A DNA stretch of 64,000 bases. Origin: Novosphingobium decolorationis. Lineage in GTDB: Bacteria; Pseudomonadota; Alphaproteobacteria; Sphingomonadales; Sphingomonadaceae. The DNA is taken from assembly GCF_018417475.1 (NCBI RefSeq), contig NZ_CP054856.1, positions 4,557,001 through 4,621,000 of the forward strand. The letters run 5' to 3'. The position numbers and the translations under genes were made by a program. Below the pieces are notes generated by a model that was not told where the DNA came from, did not search any database, and saw only the letters and a program-made list of their open reading frames with translations. This document shows positions 37,597 to 47,446 of the stretch, piece by piece; positions within the stretch are counted from its first letter, which is position 1; every line of letters starts with the position of its first letter.

Positions 37597-38934
37597 TCAG
37601 TCGGGAAGCTGGTGGTTCGCCGCCAGCACGGTGCCTGCAAGGTAGAGCGAGCCGCCGATAAGGACGACCTCGCCTTCCTTCACGTCGAGCCCTTCAAGGG
37701 CGGCACGCACGCCTGCAGCGCTCGTTGCCTCGGGGGAGAGGGCGTAGTCGAAATCCTCCGCACCGTGCCACTCGTGGCCGGGAACCGGAACCACGGTTAC
37801 GCTGGCGAGCTGAGCGGCGAGCGGACGGATCAGCGCGTAGGGGTCCTTGTTCGCGAGCATGCCGATGACGAGGTGGACGTACGGGCGCGGCTCGCGGAAA
37901 TGCTGGGCAAGCGCGTTGCCCGCATCGGGGTTGTGCCCGCCATCGAGCCAGCACGGGGTGCCCTCGGGCAGCAGCGCAGTCAGCGGACCCGCCTCAAGCC
38001 GTTGCAGGCGCGCAGGCCAGCGCGCCCAGTCCATCGCCGCAGCGAGCGCGGCGTCGGGGATGGCAATCGCGTCCTGGTGGCGCAGCATGGCAACGGCAAG
38101 GCCTGCATTGATCGTCTGGTGCGGACCGGAGAGGCGCGGGCGCGGCAGGTGCAGCAGGCCCTTGTGGTCCTGGTAGGAGAAGCCGTCCGGTTCGGGCGCG
38201 GTCGACCAGTCCGAGCCTGCGCGCACGACGTATGTCCCGGCGCGTTCGGCCTGGGCCTCCACGGTCTCGTTCATGCCCGGGCCGTAGCTCAGGGTGACGA
38301 GCGCGGCGCCCGCCTTGGCAATGCCCGCCTTCTCGAAGGCAATGCGCGCGAAAGGATCGTCCGGGGTGCCTTCGCTCGGCGAAAGCAGGAACTGCTCGTG
38401 GTCGATGCCCAGCGCCGCGATGCCGCAGACGAGGGGATCGGGAATGACATTGGTGGCATCGAGCCGCCCGCCCAGGCCCACCTCGAAGATGCAGGCGTCC
38501 GCAGGAATGCGCGAGAATGCCAGGAAGGCGGCCGCTGTCGAAATCTCGAAGAAGCTGGCACCGATGCCGTGGGTCTCGGCCACGTCGAACACTTCGGCGA
38601 GCAATTCGGCGAGCAGCTCGTCCGAGATCAGTGTGCCCGCGACGCGGATGCGCTCGTTGAAGCGCACCAGGTGCGGGCTGGTGAAGACGTGGACGGTCTT
38701 GCCCGCCGCTTCGAGCGCGGCGCGCAGGAACGCGCAGGTCGATCCCTTGCCGTTGGTTCCCGCGACGTGGAAGACCGGCGGGAGCGCGCGCTCGGGATGG
38801 CCGAGATGCGCGCACAGGTCCTTGATGACGTCGAGCCCGAGGCGGCCCTGCGGGACCGACAGCGCGGCAAGACGGTCAAGCTGGGTCTGGACGGCCGGGG
38901 CTTCCGAGACCGCGAAGTCGTTGGGGCGGGACAT
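37597..38934 (-). CDS. folC: Bifunctional folylpolyglutamate/dihydrofolate synthase
   Basis: 445 residues. It adds glutamate to dihydropteroate and folates. The P-loop is VAGTNGKGSTCAF, with the Mur-ligase-like SPHLVRFNERIRV and LGGRLDATNVI motifs that follow, and WLDGGHNPDAG in the C-terminal domain. It lies 27 bp after trpA, the usual place of accD in many alphaproteobacteria; accD is not here. It is the last gene of the trpF-B-A direction and converges on ampG. Confidence 0.95.
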   Translation of the reverse strand: MSRPNDFAVSEAPAVQTQLDRLAALSVPQGRLGLDVIKDLCAHLGHPERALPPVFHVAGTNGKGSTCAFLRAALEAAGKTVHVFTSPHLVRFNERIRVAGTLISDELLAELLAEVFDVAETHGIGASFFEISTAAAFLAFSRIPADACIFEVGLGGRLDATNVIPDPLVCGIAALGIDHEQFLLSPSEGTPDDPFARIAFEKAGIAKAGAALVTLSYGPGMNETVEAQAERAGTYVVRAGSDWSTAPEPDGFSYQDHKGLLHLPRPRLSGPHQTINAGLAVAMLRHQDAIAIPDAALAAAMDWARWPARLQRLEAGPLTALLPEGTPCWLDGGHNPDAGNALAQHFREPRPYVHLVIGMLANKDPYALIRPLAAQLASVTVVPVPGHEWHGAEDFDYALSPEATSAAGVRAALEGLDVKEGEVVLIGGSLYLAGTVLAANHQLPD

Positions 38935-38961
38935 GGCTGTTCGGGCGTGCCTTCAGGGCGC

Positions 38962-39738
38962 TCAGCGCGCGGAGTGGACGGCCTCGGCCAGCGCCGAGGT
39001 GAGTTCGCGCAAAGGCCCGGCGGCCTTGTCGCCATGCTCCTTGACGAGATCGACGAAGGCCGAGCCCACGACAACACCGTCCGCGACCTTGGCGATGGCG
39101 CTTGCCTGTTCGGGCGTACGCACACCGAAGCCAACCGCGACGGGAATGTCGCTGGCGGCCTTGAGCCTCGCCACGGCGTCCTCGATCGAGGTCTGGGCCG
39201 CGGTCTGCGTGCCGGTGATCCCGGCAACCGAGACGTAGTAGAGGAAGCCCGAGGAGCCTTCGAGAACGGCGGGAAGCCGCGCGGCGTCGGTGGTGGGGGT
39301 GGCCAGGCGGATCAGCGAGATCCCCGCAGCGCGCAGCGCCGGGCCGAGCTCGGCGTCCTCTTCGGGCGGAATGTCGACGCAGATCACACCGTCGACACCG
39401 GCCTTGGCGCATTCGGCGGCAAACCAGTCTGGCCCGCGCGCGATCATCGGGTTGGCGTAGCCCATCAGCACCAGCGGCACGTCCGGGTGGCGCTGGCGGA
39501 AGCCGGTGGCGAGCTCGAAGATGTCCTTGGTCTTCGTGCCCTTGCCGAGCGCGCGGATGTTGGCCTGCTGGATGGCATCGCCATCGGCCATGGGATCGGT
39601 GAAGGGCATGCCCAGCTCGATCACGTCGGCGCCGCCCGCAACGAGCGCGTCGAGGTTGGCGGCGGTGTCCCCATCGCCCCCGGTGATGAAGGTGACGAGG
39701 GCCGGGCCCTTGGCGAAGGCGTTTTCGAAGCGGGTCAT
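38962..39738 (-). CDS. trpA: Tryptophan synthase alpha chain
   Basis: 258 residues from the ATG at 39738. It cleaves indole-3-glycerol phosphate. The active-site Glu and Asp lie in VIELGMPFTDPMADG, and VSVAGITGT and VGFGVRTPEQA form the phosphate-binding region. Its start codon overlaps the stop of the small membrane gene (ATGA), so it is translationally coupled to that gene rather than directly to trpB. Confidence 0.97.
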   Translation of the reverse strand: MTRFENAFAKGPALVTFITGGDGDTAANLDALVAGGADVIELGMPFTDPMADGDAIQQANIRALGKGTKTKDIFELATGFRQRHPDVPLVLMGYANPMIARGPDWFAAECAKAGVDGVICVDIPPEEDAELGPALRAAGISLIRLATPTTDAARLPAVLEGSSGFLYYVSVAGITGTQTAAQTSIEDAVARLKAASDIPVAVGFGVRTPEQASAIAKVADGVVVGSAFVDLVKEHGDKAAGPLRELTSALAEAVHSAR

Positions 39739-39986
39739 CAGGTAAACAGGCTCTTTCGGGTCATGCGAAGGATACCGGCAGTCAGGAATACGAAAATGCC
39801 GAGATAGCCCAGGCTGATGCCGATGTTCAGCCAGGTGCCCCTGAAGGCGAAGGCCCAGTAGTAGCGCGAGGACGAGAGGTCGATCGAGCGGCGCTGGACC
39901 AGTTCGGCGAAGACGAAGATGGCGGGAAAGACCGCCATCCACAGGATCAGGGCGTCGACCAGAGGCCGCTGCCAGCCCTTGGTCAC
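39738..39986 (-). CDS. Small two-helix membrane protein between trpB and trpA
   Basis: An 82-residue protein from the GTG at 39986. It overlaps the trpB stop at its start (GTGA) and the trpA start at its end (ATGA). It has two hydrophobic helices, [20 protein letters not shown] and [20 protein letters not shown], and basic ends, with a conserved-looking [10 protein letters not shown] loop. The double coupling means it is a real gene expressed at about the level of the synthase subunits. I recognise no family. It has no obvious role in tryptophan synthesis. Confidence 0.82.
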   Translation of the reverse strand: MTKGWQRPLVDALILWMAVFPAIFVFAELVQRRSIDLSSSRYYWAFAFRGTWLNIGISLGYLGIFVFLTAGILRMTRKSLFT

Positions 39987-41260
39987 AGCTCGACGTCCAG
40001 CGCCTCGGCCACCGTGAAGATGTCCTTGTCGCCGCGGCCCGAGACATTGACGACGAGAAGCTGGTCCTCGTCCATTTCGGCTGTGAGCTGGGGCAGGGCA
40101 GCGAGCGCGTGGGCGCTTTCGAGCGCGGGGATGATCCCCTCGAGCGCGCAGCACAGCTGGAAGGCTTCGAGCGCCTCGCCATCGGTGATCGGCACGTAGT
40201 CGACCCGGCCCGATTCGTGCAGCCAGGAATGCTCGGGGCCAAGGCCGGGATAATCGAGACCGGCCGAGATCGAGTGCGCCTCGGTGATCTGCCCGTCCTC
40301 GTCCTGGAGCAGGTAGGTCTTGTTGCCGTGCAGGATGCCGGGCTTGCCGCCCGTCAGCGAAGCGGCGTGCTTGTCGGTATCGACGCCGTGGCCGCCCGCC
40401 TCGATGCCGGTCATCTGGACGTCCGGATCGTCGAGGAAGGGATGGAACAGGCCGATCGCGTTCGAGCCCCCACCCACGGCCGCCACGAGACGGTCGGGCA
40501 GGCGGCCTTCCTTCTCCAGCATCTGCTCGCGCGTTTCCTTGCCGATGATCGACTGGAAGTCGCGCACGAGCTCGGGATAGGGGTGCGGACCGGCGGCGGT
40601 GCCGATAATGTAGAAGGTGTCATGCACGTTCGCGACCCAGTGGCGCAGCGCATCGTTCATCGCGTCCTTCAGCGTCATCGCGCCGCTTGTCACGGGGACG
40701 ACTTCGGCGCCCAGCAGCTTCATGCGGAAGACGTTGGGCTTCTGGCGCTCGACGTCGGTCGCGCCCATGAAGATCGTGCAAGGCAGGCCAAAGCGCGCCG
40801 CCACGGTCGCGGTCGCGACACCGTGCTGGCCCGCGCCCGTCTCGGCAATGATCTTCGTCTTGCCCATGCGCATCGCAAGCAGGATCTGGCCGATGCAGTT
40901 GTTGATCTTGTGCGCGCCGGTGTGGTTCAGCTCCTCGCGCTTGAAGTAGATCTTCGGGCCCTTTCCAGCGGGCGCCTTCGCGCGCCAGTGCTCGGTCATG
41001 CGCGGTGCGTAGTAGAGCGGGCTGGGGCGGCCGACGAAGTCCTTCATCAGCGAATCGAATTCCGACCAGAATGCGGGATCGTCCTGCGCCTTGCGGTACT
41101 CCTTCTCGAGATCGAGAATGAGCGGCATGAGCGTTTCGGCGACGTAGCGACCGCCGAACTGGCCGAAGTGGCCGGAGGCGTCGGGCAGGGCGCGCCACGA
41201 GTTCACCTGGTCGGCTGCCAGAGGGCTCGCGGGGCGGTTCACAGGCGTTTGGTCAGTCAT
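39983..41260 (-). CDS. trpB: Tryptophan synthase beta chain
   Basis: 425 residues; condenses indole with serine using pyridoxal phosphate. The PLP Lys lies in [14 protein letters not shown], with [13 protein letters not shown] and [14 protein letters not shown] as further cofactor sites. The N-terminus is normal for TrpB1 ([15 protein letters not shown]). First of three overlapping genes trpB-small membrane gene-trpA. The 267-bp region upstream carries palindromes that may control it or the divergent outer-membrane gene. Confidence 0.97.
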   Translation of the reverse strand: MTDQTPVNRPASPLAADQVNSWRALPDASGHFGQFGGRYVAETLMPLILDLEKEYRKAQDDPAFWSEFDSLMKDFVGRPSPLYYAPRMTEHWRAKAPAGKGPKIYFKREELNHTGAHKINNCIGQILLAMRMGKTKIIAETGAGQHGVATATVAARFGLPCTIFMGATDVERQKPNVFRMKLLGAEVVPVTSGAMTLKDAMNDALRHWVANVHDTFYIIGTAAGPHPYPELVRDFQSIIGKETREQMLEKEGRLPDRLVAAVGGGSNAIGLFHPFLDDPDVQMTGIEAGGHGVDTDKHAASLTGGKPGILHGNKTYLLQDEDGQITEAHSISAGLDYPGLGPEHSWLHESGRVDYVPITDGEALEAFQLCCALEGIIPALESAHALAALPQLTAEMDEDQLLVVNVSGRGDKDIFTVAEALDVEL

Positions 41261-41333
41261 AGTGAGGGCGGATTGGCAGAGCCGCGCGGACCTGTCCAGC
41301 GGGATCGCGTGCTGGGGAGGACCGCTGTGTTTT

Positions 41334-41379
41334 CAATTGCAAGGAGTGCAATTGCCGGCACATTCAATGCAATAATGTG
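41334..41379. promoter_or_regulatory. Two palindromes between trpB and the outer-membrane gene
   Basis: CAATTGCA (41334-41341) and TGCAATTG (41347-41354) are perfect 8-bp arms 5 bp apart. CACATT (41359-41364) and AATGTG (41374-41379) follow, 9 bp apart, with another CAATGCAAT between them. They lie in the divergent promoter region of trpB (start 41260) and the beta-barrel gene (start 41528). Confidence 0.5.
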
Positions 41380-41527
41380 TCTCGATGCCGCAGAATTGTG
41401 ACGTCTTGAGGACAGAAAGGAATATTTCGTTCATCTGGCCGACAGGTTGGAAGGCGCAGCGGCGCTCCTGCCCCGCAAGAGGGACACCCCCCGCCGAGGG
41501 TCGGGGGTACAACTGGAGTCTGTTTTT

Positions 41528-41995
41528 ATGCGTATTGCACTTGTTTCGCTCGCCGCTGCTGCGGTTGCTGCCGTCGCCACGCCCGCCATGGCGGACGAGA
41601 TCCGCGTTGAAGGCCGCACCGGCATCATCTGGAACGGCAGCGGTGACGAAGCTGTCGCTGGCGTCGCTGCCGGCTACGACTACGACCTCACCAAGAACGT
41701 CTTCATCGGCGTCGAAGGTTCGGCCGACAAGATCCTGACCGACCACACCCGCGTCGCATGGGGCGCCGGTGGCCGCGCCGGTGTGAAGCTGTTCGAAGGC
41801 ACCAAGATCTACGGTTCGGCCGCATGGCAGTCGAAGCCCTGCCGCTTCTGCAACAGCTCGGTCAACCTGGGCGGCGGCGTGCAGCAGTCGCTCAACAAGA
41901 ACTTCTACGCGAAGGCCGAGTACAAGCACATGCTGATCGGTGACAACACCCCCGACGCAGACGTGGGTCTGGTCGGCGTTGGCGTGAAGTTCTGA
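41528..41995 (+). CDS. Outer-membrane beta-barrel-like protein, copy 1
   Basis: 155 residues from the ATG at 41528, after TGGAGT. Signal peptide MRIALVSLAAAAVAAVATPA, cut near AMADE. The mature part alternates polar and hydrophobic residues and ends in VGVGVKF, with a terminal Phe as in outer-membrane barrels. It carries a CxxC (QSKPCRFCNSS) at the middle. It is collinear with and similar to the next gene (42213-42680), including AAGYDYDLT and AEYKH. Function unknown; a small porin-like or surface barrel (about 8 strands). Ended by a terminator at 42030-42076. Confidence 0.82.
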   Translation: MRIALVSLAAAAVAAVATPAMADEIRVEGRTGIIWNGSGDEAVAGVAAGYDYDLTKNVFIGVEGSADKILTDHTRVAWGAGGRAGVKLFEGTKIYGSAAWQSKPCRFCNSSVNLGGGVQQSLNKNFYAKAEYKHMLIGDNTPDADVGLVGVGVKF

Positions 41996-42029
41996 TCGCC
42001 ACATCCATAGCCTGAGGGTCGCAACCCGG

Positions 42030-42076
42030 GCACGAAAGGGGCGCTTCGCAGGATTGCGGGGCGCCCTTTTTCGTGC
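42030..42076 (+). terminator. Terminator after beta-barrel gene 1
   Basis: GCACGAAAGGGGCGC (from 42030) pairs with GCGCCCTTTTTCGTGC (42061-42076), with a T-run inside the 3' arm. It follows the stop by 34 bp. Confidence 0.8.
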
Positions 42077-42212
42077 GTGCTCTTCCGCATCTGCCCCTTG
42101 ATTTGCGCGGGAAACACCTGAGTTCGCGGCGCTCTTCAGGATGATAGCCTCTCCTTTCACTCGGGCCCGGCGCACGCTTGTGCACCTTGCCCTGACGGGA
42201 AAGGAAGAGGCG

Positions 42213-42680
42213 ATGCGGGGCAGGGCATGGGGAGGGCTTCTGGCTCTGGCAGTGGCGGGCCTTGCCAGTCCGGCGCATGCCGACGAGGCCTATGCCGAAG
42301 CTATCGGCGGCATCAGTTTCGGGCCTGAGGAAGACGCGGCGATCTTCGGCCTCGCGGCGGGCTATGACTGGGACCTCACCGAGACCATCTTCGTCGGGCT
42401 CGAGGCCAGCCTCGACAAGGAGATGGTCAAGGAGCGCCACGTGGCGCTGGGCATCGGCGTGCGCGCCGGGCTGGAAGTGACCGAGCGGGGCAAGGCCTTC
42501 GTCGGGCTCAACTACCAGTCCAAGGACTGCCCCCATTGCGAGGCGGCCTGGGGCTTCAGCGGCGGCTGGGAGCAGGAGATCGGTGAGCGGCTCTACCTCA
42601 AGGGCGAATACAAGCACCTCGCAACCGAGCACGAAGGCGACAAGGAGATCCTCATCGCCGGGCTCGGCATCATGTTCTGA
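42213..42680 (+). CDS. Outer-membrane beta-barrel-like protein, copy 2
   Basis: 155 residues from the ATG at 42213, after GGAAGAGG. Signal peptide MRGRAWGGLLALAVAGLASP, cleaved near AHADE. It is a paralogue of the gene at 41528: same length, same CxxC site (QSKDCPHCEAA), AAGYDWDLT, GEYKH and a terminal Phe (LGIMF). It converges with trpF, leaving only 4 bp between stops and no terminator. Function unknown. The two Cys pairs could form a disulfide or bind a metal. Confidence 0.8.
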   Translation: MRGRAWGGLLALAVAGLASPAHADEAYAEAIGGISFGPEEDAAIFGLAAGYDWDLTETIFVGLEASLDKEMVKERHVALGIGVRAGLEVTERGKAFVGLNYQSKDCPHCEAAWGFSGGWEQEIGERLYLKGEYKHLATEHEGDKEILIAGLGIMF

Positions 42681-42684
42681 GCGA

Positions 42685-43323
42685 TCAGGCGCGCGCGGCC
42701 CGGCAGAACGCCGCGATCCTGTCGGCGTCCTTGACGCCCGGCGCGCTCTCGACGCCCGAGGAGGTGTCGAGGAGCGGCGCGCCGGTGCGTGCAAGGGCCT
42801 CGGCGGCGTTGTCGGGGGTCAGCCCTCCGGCAAGCCCCCAGGCGACAGGGCCCTTCCAGTTGGCCACCAGCCGCCAGTCGAATTTCAGGCCCATCCCGCC
42901 CGGCAACGTTCCCTTGGGCGTCTTGGCATCGAACAGCACGCGGTCGATGGCCTGGGCATAGCCATGCGCCCTTGCCGCGTCCTCGGCCGTGGCGACCGGA
43001 AGCGCCTTCCACACCTCCACGCCGTGGCGCGCACGCAGCTGCGCGCAGCGCTCGGGCGTTTCGGAGCCATGAAGCTGGAGCACGTCGAGTTGGGCTGCGG
43101 CCAGTGCCTCGCCGATGGTCGCGTCGTCGGCATCGACGAAAAGCCCGACGCGCGCGATACGCCCCTGCGCGCGCTGCGAGAGAGCGGCGGCCTGTGCGCT
43201 CGTCACATGGCGCGGGCTCTTTTCGAAGAACACGAAGCCGGCGTATTCCGCGTGCGCACGGATCGCGGCGTCGAGCGCGTCGCTTGTGGAGATACCGCAA
43301 ATCTTGATCGCCGGTGTTGGCAT
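42685..43323 (-). CDS. trpF: Phosphoribosylanthranilate isomerase
   Basis: 212 residues, a TIM barrel converting phosphoribosylanthranilate to CdRP in tryptophan synthesis. Catalytic Cys is in IKICGIS, catalytic Asp in VLFDAKTPKG, and the phosphate site in GLAGGLTPDN and DTSSGVE. It is separated from trpB by the two beta-barrel genes on the other strand, so it cannot be co-transcribed with trpB without reading through them. Confidence 0.96.
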   Translation of the reverse strand: MPTPAIKICGISTSDALDAAIRAHAEYAGFVFFEKSPRHVTSAQAAALSQRAQGRIARVGLFVDADDATIGEALAAAQLDVLQLHGSETPERCAQLRARHGVEVWKALPVATAEDAARAHGYAQAIDRVLFDAKTPKGTLPGGMGLKFDWRLVANWKGPVAWGLAGGLTPDNAAEALARTGAPLLDTSSGVESAPGVKDADRIAAFCRAARA

Positions 43324-43392
43324 GGCCTGTCCGCTGGCTAGAGTGATCTCGGCTCTTCGCCCCCTGCCAGTTGCAACAAGGATCTCTTCGCA

Positions 43393-43815
43393 ATGAACCG
43401 TATCGCGCGCCTTCTAGTCCCATTTGCCGCCGCTGCAATGCTTGGCGGGTGCGGGATCAAGGAGTCCTTCGAGAAGGCGGACGCGGCCATCGCGCGGTTC
43501 CACGGCGACCTTGATGCGGCCAACTACGCCCGTATCTGGACGCAGGCCGATCCGGAACTGCGCAAGGCGGGCGACAAGGCCGCGTTCGAGAAGCTGCTGG
43601 GCGCGGTTCACACCAAGCTTGGGGCGGTAAAGGAGACCAAGCAGGTGGGCTGGAACACCAACGCCTCGACCTCCGGTACCTATCTCACCGCGACCTACCA
43701 GACCACGTTCGAGAAAGGCACCGGGACCGAGCGCTTCACCTACCGCAAGGGGGACGAGGACGCGGTTACCCTGGTGAACTACGCCATCGATTCGCAGGAC
43801 ATGATGCTCAACTGA
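43393..43815 (+). CDS. Lipoprotein of unknown function (DUF4019-like)
   Basis: 140 residues. The lipobox is LGGC with Cys20 (MNRIARLLVPFAAAAMLGGC), so it is a lipoprotein, processed by the Lol system. The mature domain (IARFHGDLDAANYARIWTQA to QVGWNTNAS) resembles the DUF4019 fold seen in sphingomonads. Probably periplasmic-facing. It lies 69 bp from the divergent trpF start. Confidence 0.8.
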   Translation: MNRIARLLVPFAAAAMLGGCGIKESFEKADAAIARFHGDLDAANYARIWTQADPELRKAGDKAAFEKLLGAVHTKLGAVKETKQVGWNTNASTSGTYLTATYQTTFEKGTGTERFTYRKGDEDAVTLVNYAIDSQDMMLN

Positions 43816-43828
43816 GCAGAGGGGGCTC

Positions 43829-44581
43829 TTACGGTGCCAGTTCGAACTGGACCGAGACCTGCGCGGTGATGTCGAGTTCGCCCGCCGCGACCGGGGCTGG
43901 CGCGGGGGCTGCAGAGAGCCGAATCATGTCGCTCTTGGCCCGGATCTGCGGTGCATAGCCGCCCGCTTCGCTGATCGAGACAATTCGCACGACACGAAGG
44001 CCCGCCGCACGGGCGTAAAGATCGGCGCGTTCACGCGCGGCCTTGATGGCCGCGGTGCGCGCTTCGTCCTGCGCCGCATCGGGCGAGGAAAGGCCGAAGT
44101 CGGGACCATTGACCTCGTTCGCACCTGCCGAGACGAGCGCGTCGATCACGGCGCCGTAATTGTCGAGCTTGCGCTGGCGTACCAGGACGGTGTTGTTGAC
44201 CTGGTAGCCGGTGATCGTACGCTCGTTCGCATCGTAGCCGCCGTCCGGGCGGCGTGCGGGCTGCGAATAGACCGGGCTCACGTTCAGATTGCTGGTCTGG
44301 ATGTCCTTCTCGGCAATCCCCGCGCGCTTGAGTGCGGCAAAGACAGCGGTCATGCGCTGCGAGTTCTCGGCCAAAGCGGCGCTGGCGCTGGCGCCTTGCG
44401 TGGTGACGCCCGCGCGGAAGTTGGCCATGTCCGGCTCGCGGTTGGAGGAGCCTTCCGCGTTTACGCTCAGGAGCGTGTGGTTCGCCGCGATGGCTGGGGC
44501 TTCGGCCTGCTGGGCCTGGGCCAGCGCGGGAAGCGTCGCCAGTGTCGCGGCCGCAGCGGCCCAAAGAAGCTTCGATTTCAT
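43829..44581 (-). CDS. SIMPL-domain (DUF541) periplasmic protein
   Basis: 250 residues from the ATG at 44581. Signal peptide MKSKLLWAAAAATLATLPAL, cut near AQAQQ. The mature part shows the SIMPL domain: LLSVNAEGSSNREPDMANFR, IAEKDIQTSNLNVSPVY and VNNTVLVRQRKLDNYGAVID, with KAARERADLYARAAG. Members occur in the periplasm and are linked loosely to oxidative stress in other bacteria. Converges with the lipoprotein gene, 13 bp apart. Confidence 0.9.
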   Translation of the reverse strand: MKSKLLWAAAAATLATLPALAQAQQAEAPAIAANHTLLSVNAEGSSNREPDMANFRAGVTTQGASASAALAENSQRMTAVFAALKRAGIAEKDIQTSNLNVSPVYSQPARRPDGGYDANERTITGYQVNNTVLVRQRKLDNYGAVIDALVSAGANEVNGPDFGLSSPDAAQDEARTAAIKAARERADLYARAAGLRVVRIVSISEAGGYAPQIRAKSDMIRLSAAPAPAPVAAGELDITAQVSVQFELAP

Positions 44582-44698
44582 CGTCGTTTGCACTCCATCA
44601 TCCTCTCAGAGCTTGTCCAACGACTTGGACGAGAGGATGTTTCGTGGCGATGAATGGAAGGTGCGTGGCACCGGATCAGAAGATGACGAAGAGGGTTT

Positions 44699-44716
44699 CG
44701 AGGGCCATAGCCCTCG
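44699..44716. repeat. Palindromic intergenic repeat, copy B
   Basis: CGAGGGCCATAGCCCTCG is an inverted repeat differing by one base from the core at 1887-1904, and the next GGGCTC..GGAAC and CCTCAC sequences also agree. It lies between the SIMPL gene and the pyrF stop. Confidence 0.55.
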
Positions 44717-44788
44717 GGCTCGCGGAACGGGCGACCTCACCTTGTGCGCGCTGCATGGCGCGCGAACGGTAAAGTCGCCGATCTTGGC

Positions 44789-45466
44789 TTACAGCGTCTC
44801 TTCGATGGCCTTGGCGGCGGCGAGCGGATCTTCCGCGCCGCGGATCGGGCGGCCGACGACGAGCAGGCTCGCGCCGTTGTCGCGCGCCTCGCGCGGGGAG
44901 ACGATGCGCTTCTGGTCCGCCAGCTTGCTGTCGGGCAGGCGCAGGCCGGGAACGACGAAGTAGCCGTCCTTCCACTGCTTGTGGATCGCGCCGACTTCGT
45001 GGCCCGAGCACACGATGCCATCGAGCCCGGCGGCCTGCGACAACTCGGCCAGGCGCAGCGCCTGTTCCATCGGATCGGCCGTGATGCCGATGGCCGAGAG
45101 GTCGTCGTTGTCGAGGCTGGTAAGGACGGTGACGGCCACGACCTTGGTGTTCTCGCCCGCGGCGGCCTTGGCATCTTCCATCATCGCGCGTCCGCCCGCG
45201 GCGTGGATCGTCACCACGGCCGGGTTCAGCGTGTTGATCGCCTGCATCGCGGCGGCGACCGTGTTGGGGATGTCGTGGAGCTTGAGGTCGAGGAAGATGG
45301 GCAGGCCCACCTTCTGGATCTCGCGCACGCCGTGGTGGCCGTGGGCGCAGAAGAATTCGAGGCCGAGCTTGATCCCGCCGACGTGGTCCTTGACCTTGCG
45401 GGCCAGCGCTTCGGCGGCGTCGAGGCGGGGGACGTCGAGTGCGAGGTAGACGGGATTGTTGCTCAT
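44789..45466 (-). CDS. pyrF: Orotidine 5'-phosphate decarboxylase
   Basis: 225 residues; final step of UMP synthesis. Conserved LALDVPRLDAAEAL begins the barrel; the active-site array is FLDLKLHDIPNTVAAAM (DxKxxD); VVGRPIRGAEDPLAAAK binds phosphate at the end. It follows lapA by 4 bp and is in the same operon. Confidence 0.97.
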   Translation of the reverse strand: MSNNPVYLALDVPRLDAAEALARKVKDHVGGIKLGLEFFCAHGHHGVREIQKVGLPIFLDLKLHDIPNTVAAAMQAINTLNPAVVTIHAAGGRAMMEDAKAAAGENTKVVAVTVLTSLDNDDLSAIGITADPMEQALRLAELSQAAGLDGIVCSGHEVGAIHKQWKDGYFVVPGLRLPDSKLADQKRIVSPREARDNGASLLVVGRPIRGAEDPLAAAKAIEETL

Positions 45467-45470
45467 GGGC

Positions 45471-45827
45471 TCAGGTATCCGGGGTCAGGGGTGTCGTTTG
45501 CGGTGACGTGTCAGGCCGGGGGGAGGTGGTGGCGCTGGCCGTGGGTTCCTCGGCGAGCGAGGGCATCGAGCTGGCGTGGAGCGCGTTCTCGAGGCTGGCG
45601 ATGCGGCGGTTGAGGCGCCAGCGCACGGCCCGGAAGTACAGCCACACCGGCATCATGCCGAGCAGGAAGAAGAACAGCGCAACAAAGCCCACCGGCCAGT
45701 CGAAATGGATGTAGTTGCCATCGTCCAATGGCCAGAAGTTCACCGGGACCTTGGTCCAGTTCATGGCGATGAAGGCGACCAGGATGGCCGTGGTCACGAT
45801 CCAGGCGATGGTGCGGACGGCTTTCAT
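45471..45827 (-). CDS. LapA-domain membrane protein (DUF1049)
   Basis: 118 residues with two membrane helices (IAWIVTTAILVAFIAMNWT and PVGFVALFFFLLGMMPVWLY), then a Ser/Thr/Pro-rich tail. The first helix ends in the N-W-x-V-P-V-N-F pattern typical of LapA/YciS-like proteins. In E. coli LapA and LapB act at the lipopolysaccharide assembly checkpoint; there is no lapB here. It is immediately upstream of pyrF. Confidence 0.88.
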   Translation of the reverse strand: MKAVRTIAWIVTTAILVAFIAMNWTKVPVNFWPLDDGNYIHFDWPVGFVALFFFLLGMMPVWLYFRAVRWRLNRRIASLENALHASSMPSLAEEPTASATTSPRPDTSPQTTPLTPDT

Positions 45828-45967
45828 GGATGCTCCCGATGTTCGTGCCGTGCCGGACCCGGGCGGGTGCCCGGGCGCGGCGAAGCGCCGATGCTAGGAC
45901 CGAAAACGGGGTAAGGGAAGGCCCCGGATCATCGGCCCTGCGGCATCGGCGCTGCGTGCATCGCGTC

Positions 45968-47281
<1,314 letters not shown>

Positions 47282-47446
47282 GCAAGACTCCTTTGGCTGA
47301 CGCGGCGTCCGCTAGGGCCGCTTCGGGCGAAAGGCAAGTGCAAGGCGCGCGGCTACCCGATGAGCGGGGTTACTTTTTTGGCAGGAGCCTTCCGCGCGGC
47401 CACGCGCTTGGTCTAGGAACCCGCAGTCCCCGGTTGGAGAAATTTC

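Noticed and set aside
36279..37640. 453-residue antisense frame to ampG
   Set aside because: Very Arg/His/Asp-rich, no motif; ampG shows clear membrane helices and family motifs.
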